Shown here: positions 17,121 through 25,106 of the stretch, piece by piece
Position numbering within the stretch: position 1 is the stretch's first letter
How the letters are laid out: each line of letters opens with the position of its first letter
Source: an uncultured Clostridia bacterium
GTDB lineage: Bacteria > Bacillota > Clostridia > Christensenellales > Aristaeellaceae
Length of the DNA stretch: 64,000 nucleotides
Assembly: GCA_934675735.1 (NCBI GenBank)
Contig: CAKURR010000009.1
Span: 1 to 64,000, forward strand
Direction: 5' to 3'
Position numbers and translations under genes: made by a program
The notes under the pieces: model-generated
Seen by the model: the letters and a program-made list of their open reading frames with translations, nothing else
Told to the model about the DNA's origin: nothing
The model's database searches: none

Positions 17121-17149
17121 CACAGTAAATTGATTCTCGGAGGCGCACG

Positions 17150-18664
17150 ATGCACAGCTTTTTGAAAAAAACCCTTTCTCTGTCCCTCGCGCTGTCCCTG
17201 CTGACGGGCACGGCGGGCGCGGCGACGCTCACGGGCCTTGAAACCGAGACCGTCGAGCGCAGTTGGGAAAACAGCCTGTTCTTCCCGCGGATGGAAGCGC
17301 TGACGGGCGTTTCGATGGAGGCGCACGCCGTATCGGATGAAACGCAGTACGCGAGTCTCATCGCCGCGATGGAGCAGGGCGACCTGCCCGCGGATGTGCT
17401 CTTCAAGGCAAACCTGAGCCGCACGCAGGAGCAGGCTCTGCTGGAGAGCGGCGCGCTCATCGACCTTGCGCCGCTGATTGAGGCGAACATGCCCAACCTT
17501 TCCGCGCTGCTGGCCGAGCACCCCGATTGGAAGGCTGCCATCACGCTTGAGGACGGGCGCATCGCGTCCCTGCCGCTGCTGAACACGGCAGAGCGGCAGG
17601 TCTGCGTGTGGATAAACGCCAAGTGGCTCGACGCGCTGAATCTGTCCGTGCCGACCTCGGTGGACGAGCTGACCGACGTGCTGCTGGCGTTCAAGACGGG
17701 CGACCCCAACGGCAATTACAAGCAGGATGAAGTCGCGGCGGATCTCGTCGGCGTCTACGAAATGCGCTGGCTTCTGCCCTATTTCGGCATCGTTGCGGAT
17801 GACAGCAACCTGGCGCGCCAAGCCGACGGTTCGCTCGTTTTTGCGCCGGAGCTGCCCGCCTATCGCGATTTCATCGCCACGCTGCGCGACTGGGCAGACA
17901 AGGGCATTTTGAGCAAGAACGCCTTCACCGCGATGCACAGCACGGCGGCGCTCTCCTCGTCCTCCGACGATGAGGATGCGGCTGTGACCGGCGGCCTGCT
18001 TGTCACGATGACGCCGTATACGCACGTGCCTTCCTCTGCCGTGACGGATTACGAAGCCCTGCTCATGCCGGATGACACGGGCGCGGCCCGCTGGCGCGAC
18101 CTGCTGGGCGACGTATGGACGGGCTGCTTTGCGGTGACGTCCTCCTGTGCCGACCCTGCCGCCGCGCTGCGCTGGGCGGACGCGCTGTATGGCGAGGACG
18201 GCGCGCTGCTGGCCTACGCGGGCGTTGAAGGTGAGGATTACGCGTGGAACGCGGACGGCACATGGTCGTTCAAGGTGACGAACAGCCGCACTGTTAACGA
18301 CATCCGTGCGAACGTGCTGATGTACACGGGCACGGCCATGCCGGGCCTGTACCCGAGCGATTTCATCGCCAAAGTGGCCAGCCCCGTCGATGCGCATGTT
18401 TTCGCGCAGAGCGAGCGTGTGCATGCCGTCAGCGAGCAGGTCGTGCCCGTGCACGCGCTGAATCCTGCCGACCAGCAGCGCGCCAACGAGCTGACCGCCG
18501 TGCTCGGCGGTCTGGTGGACAAGGGCATCGCGCGCTTCGCCACGGGCGAGATCGAGCTGAACGACGAAACCTACGCCGCGTGGCTCGCCGAGCTGAAAGC
18601 CGCAGGCAGCGACGAGCTGGTGGCTTTATATGGGGCTCTGCCCCAAACCCCGGCAGGAACCTAA
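17150..18664 (+). CDS. Secreted family 1 extracellular solute-binding protein
   Basis: A 504-residue exported protein. Residues 1-24 form a Sec signal peptide ending TGTAGA; no lipobox cysteine is present. The mature part has the bilobed solute-binding pattern, with a DLAPLIEANMPNL segment, VWINAKWLDALNLSVPTSVD at the hinge region and a WADALYGEDG segment, typical of sugar-binding (LplA-like) proteins. No permease genes are adjacent, so its transporter is elsewhere or the protein has another use. The last residues GALPQTPAGT and the stop codon are encoded by a dispersed palindromic repeat that begins inside the gene, so the natural end was probably replaced by repeat insertion. Confidence 0.78.
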   Translation: MHSFLKKTLSLSLALSLLTGTAGAATLTGLETETVERSWENSLFFPRMEALTGVSMEAHAVSDETQYASLIAAMEQGDLPADVLFKANLSRTQEQALLESGALIDLAPLIEANMPNLSALLAEHPDWKAAITLEDGRIASLPLLNTAERQVCVWINAKWLDALNLSVPTSVDELTDVLLAFKTGDPNGNYKQDEVAADLVGVYEMRWLLPYFGIVADDSNLARQADGSLVFAPELPAYRDFIATLRDWADKGILSKNAFTAMHSTAALSSSSDDEDAAVTGGLLVTMTPYTHVPSSAVTDYEALLMPDDTGAARWRDLLGDVWTGCFAVTSSCADPAAALRWADALYGEDGALLAYAGVEGEDYAWNADGTWSFKVTNSRTVNDIRANVLMYTGTAMPGLYPSDFIAKVASPVDAHVFAQSERVHAVSEQVVPVHALNPADQQRANELTAVLGGLVDKGIARFATGEIELNDETYAAWLAELKAAGSDELVALYGALPQTPAGT

Positions 18665-18694
18665 GGTTCCTGCACTTCCTGCTTCGCTTCGCGG
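18629..18694. repeat. Palindromic repeat, left arm (GGGGC-TGCCCC type)
   Basis: It contains the hairpin GGGGCTCTGCCCC, then CAAACCCCGG, then the hairpin GCAGGAACC-TAA-GGTTCCTGC. The arm overlaps the 3' end of the solute-binding protein gene. It is paired with the inverted arm at 18755-18830. Confidence 0.85.
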
Positions 18695-18714
18695 CTATAT
18701 GAAGCCGTTTATGC

Positions 18715-18748
18715 AAATAGAGCCTGTCAATCATGACAGGCTCTATTT
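18715..18748. terminator. Bidirectional Rho-independent terminator
   Basis: A 15-bp perfect stem AAATAGAGCCTGTCA with an ATCA loop lies between the convergent solute-binding protein and larA-like genes. It sits at the centre of the two repeat arms. Short T-rich flanks on both strands suggest termination in both directions. Confidence 0.8.
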
Positions 18749-18754
18749 CATATC

Positions 18755-18830
18755 ATGGGAAATCCAAGAACCTCAGGTTCTTGGTGGGGTTTGGGGCAAA
18801 GCCCCAACGTCCCCCCAACGTCCCCCAGCG
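18755..18830. repeat. Palindromic repeat, right arm (inverted)
   Basis: Read on the minus strand it starts directly after the LarA stop codon with GGGGGACGTTGGGG, then GGGGCTTTGCCCC, AAACCCCACC and AAGAACCTGAGGTTCTT. It contains two hairpins matching the left arm family. Confidence 0.85.
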
Positions 18831-20327
18831 TCAGCAGCCCCCGCACGGGTGCACAATGCCGTCGCGGGTGTGGCTGTTCTGGCTCGGGTCCTTCATGCAG
18901 AGGTGCACCGCCGTCGTCGTGAACGCGCGCGGCAGAGCGAGGATGTTCGGGTTCGGGCCGACAATCTTCTTCTTCGCGTCCTCCAGCGCCTCTTCAAACG
19001 TCGCGCGGGTCTTGAGACCCATGCCGCGGGCAATGCCCGGCTCGCGCGCGCCGACGATGTAAATAGCGCTCGTGTTCATCTCCGCGATGTGGCCGCAAGA
19101 CATCATCGAGAAGCCGTGGAACGGATGGAACGCGTTGGCAAAGCGATACTTGCGGATGTATTCCTCGTTCGTTGCGAAATACTCGCCGTAACGGTTCATG
19201 TCCGGCAGGGTCTGCATGTAATCATGCTGGAACATCTCATACAGCTCGCGCAGATACGGCCAGCGCTCGTCGTGGAAATAGCCGTCGCAGATGCTCGACA
19301 CAATGAACACACAGTGGTCGGAGAGAATGCGTTTATGACGGATGACCTGAGCGGAAAGCGCCTGCATCATCTGAATCGGGTTCGTGCCCATGCCATTGCC
19401 GTAGTGGAAATTCGTCGGCATGCCGAACACGACCACATCGTATTTCTTTTCCGCCCAGTGGACGTAGGTGCGCTTGTCGGCGACTTCCCACGAAATCGGC
19501 TGCATTTCCTTCGCATAGCCCGAGAAGATGGCGATTTGGCGGCTCTTGCTGTCCAGCACCGCGTCGCAGCAGAAGAACTTCTTGCCCATCTTCTCTTCCA
19601 TGAACATGCCCTGCTGGTCGAACTTGTTGCGCATCTCGCTGTGCGTGGAGACGGGCACGAAGTCCGCGCGGTGCATGACCTGCGGCACGTGGTGCGCCGC
19701 GATGGAGCGCCAATGGGAAATGCCCGTCGCGCAATGCTTATAGCCGCCGGAATAGCCGCCGTAGGGGTTGCCCTGGGTGTGGCCGATGAGAACCGCCACG
19801 TCCGCGTCATAGACGTACTTGTTCATGATGACGTGGTCGCCGTGGTCGGTATAGCCCAAATCGACGAGATGGTCGTAATCCTCGCTGTCGTGGCTGGTGA
19901 TCTGGCCGGAATAATAGAACTCGTTAAACAGTTCGTCGCCCAAAATGGTCTTCATCTCCGGCACGCTGGTGCGCGGGTGCAGACCGTTGGAGAACAGCAG
20001 CAGAATATCCTTCTTTTCCACGCCCGCCGCGTACAGCTCGTCGATGCACGCGCAGATAGAGACCTTGCGGTGGCTGGTCGGCTGGTTGCCGCCCTTGACG
20101 ATATCCGGAATGACGATAACGACGCTGCTGCCCTTATGCGCCAGTTCGCTAAGCGGCTGCATGCCGATGGGGTTGCGGATGCTCTTGAGCGTTTCCGCAT
20201 AGAGCGTGTCCCAGTCCTGCGGCAGGCACTCGGGGTCGGGCACGGTTTCACCCGGCACAAAGATATCGGTGTTATCCGGCAGGTTCGCGCTCATAAGCCC
20301 CTGCCCATATTCAAAATCGAGCTTCAT
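18831..20327 (-). CDS. Lactate racemase (LarA)-like protein, DUF2088/DUF4392-type
   Basis: A 498-residue member of the LarA superfamily (PF09861), nickel-pincer racemases and epimerases of 2-hydroxyacids. Relevant blocks are VVIVIPDIVKGGNQPTSHRK, SNGLHPRTSVPEM holding the first catalytic His, and GHTQGNPYGGYSGGYKHCAT with the Lys expected to bind the pincer cofactor, followed by GISHWRSIAAHH. ATG 20327 follows AAGGAG; longer frames run into the upstream repeat. The genes for making the cofactor (larB, larC, larE) are not in the window. It is the last gene of a block with TIM-like and aldolase genes, suggesting a sugar-acid substrate rather than simple lactate; that is inference. Confidence 0.85.
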   Translation of the reverse strand: MKLDFEYGQGLMSANLPDNTDIFVPGETVPDPECLPQDWDTLYAETLKSIRNPIGMQPLSELAHKGSSVVIVIPDIVKGGNQPTSHRKVSICACIDELYAAGVEKKDILLLFSNGLHPRTSVPEMKTILGDELFNEFYYSGQITSHDSEDYDHLVDLGYTDHGDHVIMNKYVYDADVAVLIGHTQGNPYGGYSGGYKHCATGISHWRSIAAHHVPQVMHRADFVPVSTHSEMRNKFDQQGMFMEEKMGKKFFCCDAVLDSKSRQIAIFSGYAKEMQPISWEVADKRTYVHWAEKKYDVVVFGMPTNFHYGNGMGTNPIQMMQALSAQVIRHKRILSDHCVFIVSSICDGYFHDERWPYLRELYEMFQHDYMQTLPDMNRYGEYFATNEEYIRKYRFANAFHPFHGFSMMSCGHIAEMNTSAIYIVGAREPGIARGMGLKTRATFEEALEDAKKKIVGPNPNILALPRAFTTTAVHLCMKDPSQNSHTRDGIVHPCGGC

Positions 20328-20344
20328 CTTTCTTCTCCTTTTTA

Positions 20345-20556
20345 CGGGGATAGGGACGATTGGGGCGCTGCCCCAAACCCCGGCAGGGAACTGAGTTCCC
20401 TGCACCCTCCACTACGCTATCGCTACGCGATAGCTGATCATAATTGCAAAAGCCTATTATATTGTCTGTCGCTTCGCGGCATGTCGCGAAGCGAAGATGG
20501 GAGTCTGAGGGACAAGGTCCCTCAGGCGGGTCTGGGCGGCAGCCCAGCGTAACCCC
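20345..20556. repeat. Complete palindromic repeat element between the TIM-like and LarA-like genes
   Basis: The left arm (GGGGCGCTGCCCC, GCAGGGAACTGAGTTCCCTGC) lies just upstream of the larA ribosome site. The centre has the hairpin CTTCGCGGCATGTCGCGAAG. The right arm (CTGAGGGACAAGGTCCCTCAG, CTGGGCGGCAGCCCAG) ends one base before the TIM stop codon. The whole unit fills the gap and would be transcribed within the operon. Confidence 0.85.
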
Positions 20557-20557
20557 C

Positions 20558-21403
20558 TTACTTGCCCAGATATCGGCGGATGATGTCGAGATACTCGTCG
20601 GGATAGAAGCCAATCTCGCCGGAAAAACGCGTCAAAGCGATTAAACCGCCGTCGATTTCGTCAATCGAGGCCAGCATCGCCGCGTTGTCCTGCTTCAGGC
20701 CGCCGCCGTAAACCACGTCCAAACCACCCGTGCGTTCCTTCACAAAACGCGCAATCTTGGTGATGTAGGGCTTGTCCGCAGGCGTCTTGCCCGGGCCAAT
20801 CGACCAAATCGGCTCGTAGGCAATCACCACGCGGCTCTTGTCCACGCCGTCAAGGCCGATGTCCAGCTGCGCACCGAGCACGTTCTCCCAGTCCGCCTGC
20901 TCTTCGCTCTTCTCGCCGATGCAGTAGAGCACCGTCAGCCCCGCCGCCTGCGCGCACTTGATTTCCCGGTTGAGAATGCGGTTCACGGCTTCCGCTGCCG
21001 CCCTGCCCGTCACGCCCGCCTCGGCCAAAATGCCCATCTTGTCGTTCCGCTCTTCGCAGTGGCCGATGAGCGTGCTCGCACAGCCCATCTGCGCCACGGC
21101 GTTCGCGGGCCGGTTCGTCGTGAACGCGCCGAAATTGCCGCCCACCGCCGTGTCCGCGCGGTATACGCCCTGACTGCCCAGCTGAACGTGGCTGCCCGCC
21201 GTCTTCGCCGCGGCCGCGCCCAAAAGATGCGCCTCGGGCATGTACATCACAAACTCGACCTCCGACGGGTCATACGCCGCCAGCGCGTCCTGTGTGCCGG
21301 AGACAATCGCCGCGCCCCAATTTGGCATCGGGGCCAACCGATTCACGCCACCCTTTTCCGGGCTGATGTCAAACCGTTTGAGATTCAAAAAAATGTGCTT
21401 CAT
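20558..21403 (-). CDS. Divergent triosephosphate isomerase family protein
   Basis: A 281-residue TIM-barrel isomerase, longer than the usual 250. Catalytic residues are present: Lys in LNLKRF (residue 9), His in STLIGHCEER (about 115), and Glu in VIAYEPIWSIGPGKTP (about 197). The phosphate-binding VVYGGGLK segment follows. The divergence (NLKRF for NWKM, GHCEERN for GHSERR) and the neighbouring aldolase suggest a specialised triose- or tetrulose-phosphate isomerase, as in erythritol or other sugar catabolism, instead of the housekeeping enzyme. It starts one base after the aldolase stop, so the two are coupled. Confidence 0.85.
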   Translation of the reverse strand: MKHIFLNLKRFDISPEKGGVNRLAPMPNWGAAIVSGTQDALAAYDPSEVEFVMYMPEAHLLGAAAAKTAGSHVQLGSQGVYRADTAVGGNFGAFTTNRPANAVAQMGCASTLIGHCEERNDKMGILAEAGVTGRAAAEAVNRILNREIKCAQAAGLTVLYCIGEKSEEQADWENVLGAQLDIGLDGVDKSRVVIAYEPIWSIGPGKTPADKPYITKIARFVKERTGGLDVVYGGGLKQDNAAMLASIDEIDGGLIALTRFSGEIGFYPDEYLDIIRRYLGK

Positions 21404-21404
21404 G

Positions 21405-22559
21405 TCAAATGCCCGCCTTCTTGTAGCGCTCGGCCATCTGCTCGCAGGTCACAACCTCAATCAAATGGCTCTTGCGGTAACTGCCGAACTGCACCAGCAG
21501 CGGCGCGATGGATTCCGTCACGCCGTCCTTCATGCAGTCCACCACCTTCTGCACATGCGCATCCGGCACAACGCCGAGGGTAATCGTATCCATGATGGAA
21601 GCGACATAGTTGCGCGGGTCGAAGTTCTTCGGGTTCTTCTTCAAATCCTTGTAGAGCCGGCCGACAGAATCGCTTTCGCGCAGCTCCGGCTCCTTTTCAA
21701 ACAGCTCCAGCAGGTTGCGCGTGCAGGCCAGACGGATGTCCGTGTCCACGTTGATTTTGTTGATGCCGCAGCGCGCCACGTCCACCAGCTGCGCCACGTC
21801 GATGCCGAACGCGTTTTCCAGCTGACCGCCGAGCGCGTTGATGCCCTGCACATATTCCTGCGGCACGGTGGAAGAGCCGTGAGAAACCAGATAGCCGTCG
21901 ATGCCCTCGTGCAGCATGCATTCCTTTGTCGCAATCGCGATTTCGCGGCGAATCTTCGTGTCCTTGCCCTTGTTCGCGCCGTGGCACGTGCCGTAGCTGA
22001 TGGCCAGCGCGTCGCAGCCCGTCTTTTTGAAGAAATCGACCGCCTGCATCGGGTTGGTGTAGGTGCTCGTCGCGGAGAACACGTGATCCTCCACGCCCGC
22101 CAGCACGCCCAGCTCGCCCTCAACCGTCACGCCGTAGGGATGCGCCAGCTTGACGACCTCGCGGGTCAGCTCGACGTTCTGCTCATAGGGCAGGCTGCTG
22201 CCGTCAATCATCACGGAGGTGTAGCCGCCGTCGATGCAGGCCTTCACGCTCTCGATGCTCTTGCCGTGGTCCAGGTGCAGCGCAATCGGCACGGGGCTGT
22301 TTTCGCCATAGCGCTTCACCGCGTCGCCGATGCGCTTTGCGCCAACCTTTTTGGCCTCGATGGTGCCGTGCATGAAATCGAGTTCGCCGCCCATAAAGGC
22401 GTTGGAAGCCTCCGCGCCCTGCAAAATCGCGCCGGAATGCAGCAGCTCGTGAATGCGAACCGCCGCCTCAATCTGCCCCACGCTGTTCATGTTAAACGCG
22501 CCCTGGCCATAGCGATATTTGTCCGCCGCCGCCAGAATCGCTCTCATCGGTACGAGCAT
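21405..22559 (-). CDS. Class II (zinc) ketose-bisphosphate aldolase
   Basis: A 384-residue class II aldolase. Motifs include QGAFNMNSVGQIEA, the HLDHG metal-binding block (about residue 95), VEGELGVLAG, a SYGTCHG segment, and LVSHGSST with NKINVDTDIR for substrate phosphate binding. It is longer than the 285-residue GatY/KbaY type and resembles the larger fructose-bisphosphate aldolase subgroup. ATG 22559 follows AGGTGA; the GTG nine bases earlier lacks a spaced ribosome site. Products would be dihydroxyacetone phosphate plus an aldehyde, the former handled by the adjacent TIM-like enzyme. The true ketose substrate is unknown. Confidence 0.88.
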   Translation of the reverse strand: MLVPMRAILAAADKYRYGQGAFNMNSVGQIEAAVRIHELLHSGAILQGAEASNAFMGGELDFMHGTIEAKKVGAKRIGDAVKRYGENSPVPIALHLDHGKSIESVKACIDGGYTSVMIDGSSLPYEQNVELTREVVKLAHPYGVTVEGELGVLAGVEDHVFSATSTYTNPMQAVDFFKKTGCDALAISYGTCHGANKGKDTKIRREIAIATKECMLHEGIDGYLVSHGSSTVPQEYVQGINALGGQLENAFGIDVAQLVDVARCGINKINVDTDIRLACTRNLLELFEKEPELRESDSVGRLYKDLKKNPKNFDPRNYVASIMDTITLGVVPDAHVQKVVDCMKDGVTESIAPLLVQFGSYRKSHLIEVVTCEQMAERYKKAGI

Positions 22560-22604
22560 ATCGTTCACCTCATCTGCAAATTTGTTCTGAACACACCGGT
22601 TGAA

Positions 22605-22740
22605 ACCGCCGCGAAGCGAAGCGGGAGTCTGAGGGCTCAGCCCTCAGATAGGTCTGGGCGATAGCCCAGCGTAGCCTTAAACTCCACCAAAAGCGTAGTT
22701 TCAGAGCAGAATGCGAAGCATTCTGCGATTGAAACGGGTT
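22605..22740. repeat. Palindromic repeat, right-arm type, with extra hairpin
   Basis: It contains CTGAGGGCTCAGCCCTCAG and CTGGGCGATAGCCCAG, like the right arm of the complete elements, plus a hairpin GCAGAATGCGAAGCATTCTGC at about 22711-22731. It lies in the leader of the aldolase transcript. No left arm is visible here. Confidence 0.75.
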
Positions 22741-22762
22741 TCTTCCTGAAAACCGTGATTTT

Positions 22763-22771
22763 ATTATAGCA
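22763..22771 (-). promoter_or_regulatory. Extended -10 promoter upstream of the aldolase operon
   Basis: On the minus strand TGCTATAAT forms an extended -10. The -35 region is not recognisable. It gives a leader of roughly 195 bases carrying the repeat hairpins before the aldolase start. Confidence 0.55.
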
Positions 22772-22813
22772 AATCTCCCATTGCTCTGCGAGTATGAAAT
22801 TGCGCCATCCCTT

Positions 22814-23962
22814 TTACGCGGTATAAAGCACGCGGCCGAGACCGACGGTCATCGCCACGTTCAGGTCGTCATCCAGCAGCACCATATCCGCATCCTTGCC
22901 GACCTCCAGCGTGCCCTTTCGGTCGTCCATGCGCAGCGCCTTGGCCGGATTGATCGTCATCAGCGGGAGCACATCCTGCACGGGGCGCTCGGTAAATTTC
23001 ACGATGTTTTTGAGCGCCTGTGCGAGCGTCAGCGTGCTGCCCGCGCGAACGCCGTTCGAGGCCAGCACCGCGTCGCCGTCTTTGACGACCACGTCGTTCA
23101 CGCCGAGCTTATAGTTGCCGTCGGGCAGGCCCGCAGCCATGATACTGTCCGTGATGGCAACCACCTTATCCCAACCCTTGCACTTGAGCAGCATGCGCAC
23201 CGTGCCGGGGTGCAGGTGCCGCCCGTCGCAGATGGCCTCGCACCAGCAGTCGCTTTCCAGCGCCGCGCCCATGATGGCGGGCTGATGCTGATGGAACAGC
23301 CGCATCGCGTTGAAGGTGTGGGTGACGCACCTTGCGCCGCGGCGGATAGCTTCCATGCTCGTGTCATAATCCGCGCCGGAATGGCCGATGGCGACCACGA
23401 CGTCGTGGCTGATTTTGCCAATCATATCGACCACGCCGGGCACTTCGGGCGACACGGTGATATAGCGGATGACGCCGGGGAACTTGTTTTGATACGCGCG
23501 CAGCAAATTCTCGTCGCCCTCGCGCAGCAGGTATTCCGGCATCGCGCCTTTATATTCTTTGGCGAGGAACGGCCCTTCCAGATGCGCGCCCAGCAGCTGA
23601 GCGCCCCTGCCCCTGTCGCTCATGACGTTTGCAATCGCGCCGAGGCATTTTTCGGTCGTTTCGGGCGTATCGGTCAGCACGCTGGCGTTGAACGCCGTCA
23701 CGCCCTGCGTCGCGAAGAACGCCGCAATTCTGCGCAGGCCCGCTTCATCCGCCGCGTTCACGTCCACGCCCGCCGCGCCGTGCGTATGCACATCGACGAA
23801 GCCCGGCGCAAGGCGCATGCCGCCCGCGTCGATGACCTTCGCATCCGCCGCGTCGAGGTCTTTGCCGATTTGAGCAATCAGCGCATCCTCGCAGAGCACG
23901 TCGCCGACGACAAACTTTCCATCCCGATAGACGCGCGCGTTTTTGACCAAGAGCTTATCCAT
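22814..23962 (-). CDS. nagA: N-acetylglucosamine-6-phosphate deacetylase
   Basis: A 382-residue amidohydrolase-fold deacetylase converting N-acetylglucosamine-6-phosphate to glucosamine-6-phosphate. It shows DVHTHGAAGVDVN, HLEGPFLAKEYKGA (metal Glu), VVAIGHSGADYDTS and CVTHTFNAM (metal His residues), and the catalytic Asp in VVAITDSIMAAGLPDG. The N- and C-terminal beta-sandwich parts (RLAPGFVD, GTLEVGKDADMVLLD) are present. It starts at ATG 23962 with AAAGGAG. A repeat of about 70 bases separates it from nagB upstream; both form the standard amino-sugar catabolic pair. Confidence 0.93.
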   Translation of the reverse strand: MDKLLVKNARVYRDGKFVVGDVLCEDALIAQIGKDLDAADAKVIDAGGMRLAPGFVDVHTHGAAGVDVNAADEAGLRRIAAFFATQGVTAFNASVLTDTPETTEKCLGAIANVMSDRGRGAQLLGAHLEGPFLAKEYKGAMPEYLLREGDENLLRAYQNKFPGVIRYITVSPEVPGVVDMIGKISHDVVVAIGHSGADYDTSMEAIRRGARCVTHTFNAMRLFHQHQPAIMGAALESDCWCEAICDGRHLHPGTVRMLLKCKGWDKVVAITDSIMAAGLPDGNYKLGVNDVVVKDGDAVLASNGVRAGSTLTLAQALKNIVKFTERPVQDVLPLMTINPAKALRMDDRKGTLEVGKDADMVLLDDDLNVAMTVGLGRVLYTA

Positions 23963-23984
23963 GAAAAACTCCTTTCAACGAGAG

Positions 23985-24054
23985 GGGAACGGTGGGGCTA
24001 CGCTGGGCTGCCGCCCAGACCTGCTTGGGGCCTTAGGCCCCAATCGTTCCCCCC
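23985..24054. repeat. Short palindromic repeat element between nagB and nagA
   Basis: The ends GGGGAACGGTGGGG and (inverted) GGGGAACGATTGGGG frame two hairpins, CTGGGCTGCCGCCCAG and TTGGGGCCTTAGGCCCCAA. The element begins directly after the nagB stop on the minus strand. Confidence 0.8.
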
Positions 24055-24876
24055 TTAGAACGGCTGCTTCGCAGCGTTCGCATTCACAATGATCATCGCG
24101 TCCGGATGGCGCTGAATCAGCGTCGCGGGGAAGTGCGCGCTCACCTCGCCGTAGGCCGCCTGCCGCACCACCGAACGGTGCCAGTCGCGGAAAACGCCCA
24201 GACGAATCTTCTTCGCGCCCAAAATCTCCGCCATGCCGATGGTCACGGCCTTCTTGGGCATCGCGTCAATCGCACCGTTCAGGTCGCCGATGGCGTTGGA
24301 TGTGCGCGTCTCGCGGCTGATGGTCAAAACGCGCGTGTGCAGCGCCGCAAATTCGTCCGCCGTCAGCTCGTCCTGCGCCTCATTGAACGCCAAATGGCCG
24401 TTGATGCCGATGCCGCCGAAGGCGATATCCACGCCGCCCAGCTCGTCAATCACCTTCGCGATATGCCCGGGGTTATGCGGGTCGGGGAAGATGCGCTGGC
24501 TTTCCGGCATGACCAGACTCGGGTCGATTTGGCTGTAAACCGTGCGGTTCATGAACCCGTGGAAGGACAGCGGGCTGCGCTCGTCAATCCACTCCTCATC
24601 ATCCGTCAGATACTCGTCCATGTTGATGAACCAGCAGTTCTTCAGGCTCAGCTTCCGCTCGTTCACCAGCCGAACGAAAATCGGATACTGCCCCACCGGC
24701 CCAACCGGACAGATGAACACCGTGCGGCGGCCGACGGCGTTGTTCTTTTCGATCTCGCCGACCATCTCCAGCGCCAGCTCATAAAACACCTCGCCGGAAT
24801 CGCCCAGCTTGAGCAGCGGCACCTTGGCATTCCTGCCCAACTCCTCGGCAGAAATCTGATAATAATCCATGTTCAT
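24055..24876 (-). CDS. nagB: Glucosamine-6-phosphate deaminase/isomerase
   Basis: A 273-residue NagB-family aldose-ketose isomerase producing fructose-6-phosphate and ammonia. It shows the phosphate loop ICPVGPVGQYPIFVRLV, the acidic NMDEYL (catalytic Asp), and IAFGGIGINGHLAFNE with catalytic His and Glu; Asn in place of E. coli Asp141 is also seen in Gram-positive members. The RVLTISRETRTSNAI and KKAVTIGMAEILGAKKI segments are typical. GGAGG precedes ATG 24876. Together with nagA it feeds amino sugars, probably from mucin or chitin oligosaccharides, to glycolysis. No PTS genes occur nearby. Confidence 0.9.
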   Translation of the reverse strand: MNMDYYQISAEELGRNAKVPLLKLGDSGEVFYELALEMVGEIEKNNAVGRRTVFICPVGPVGQYPIFVRLVNERKLSLKNCWFINMDEYLTDDEEWIDERSPLSFHGFMNRTVYSQIDPSLVMPESQRIFPDPHNPGHIAKVIDELGGVDIAFGGIGINGHLAFNEAQDELTADEFAALHTRVLTISRETRTSNAIGDLNGAIDAMPKKAVTIGMAEILGAKKIRLGVFRDWHRSVVRQAAYGEVSAHFPATLIQRHPDAMIIVNANAAKQPF

Positions 24877-24893
24877 AGCTTTATCCTCCTACA

Positions 24894-25106
24894 TACTCCT
24901 TCAGTCTCGCTTCGCTCGACAGCTCCCTCTAAGAGGGAGCCATTTCTCATAAGCAATCAGCTGCCGAAGAAGCTTATTTTGTTTTCATGGTTTCAAAGAT
25001 ACAAGCCTCCCGCCTTGAGGGACGTTTGAAATCGTCTCCGTCTGTGACGGAATTTGACGATGGAAAACGCCGAAGGTTGGCACGACGAAGTCGTGACGGA
25101 AGGAGT
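24894..25106. repeat. MITE-like element with terminal inverted repeats
   Basis: The left end ACTCCTTCAGTCTCGCTTCG and the inverted right end ACTCCTTCCGTCACGACTTCG match over about 21 bases with a few differences, bounding a 210-bp non-coding segment. Internal features include CTCCCTCTAAGAGGGAG and CCGTCTGTGACGG palindromes. It fills the whole gap between nagB and the response-regulator stop codon. No transposase is encoded. Confidence 0.7.

Noticed and set aside
18630..20552. 640-codon plus-strand open frame
   Set aside because: Antisense to the LarA-like gene, His/Arg/Ala/Val-rich with no domain; a shadow caused by high GC third positions.
22569..22813. Riboswitch in the aldolase leader
   Set aside because: The hairpins are copies of the dispersed repeat family rather than a recognisable aptamer.
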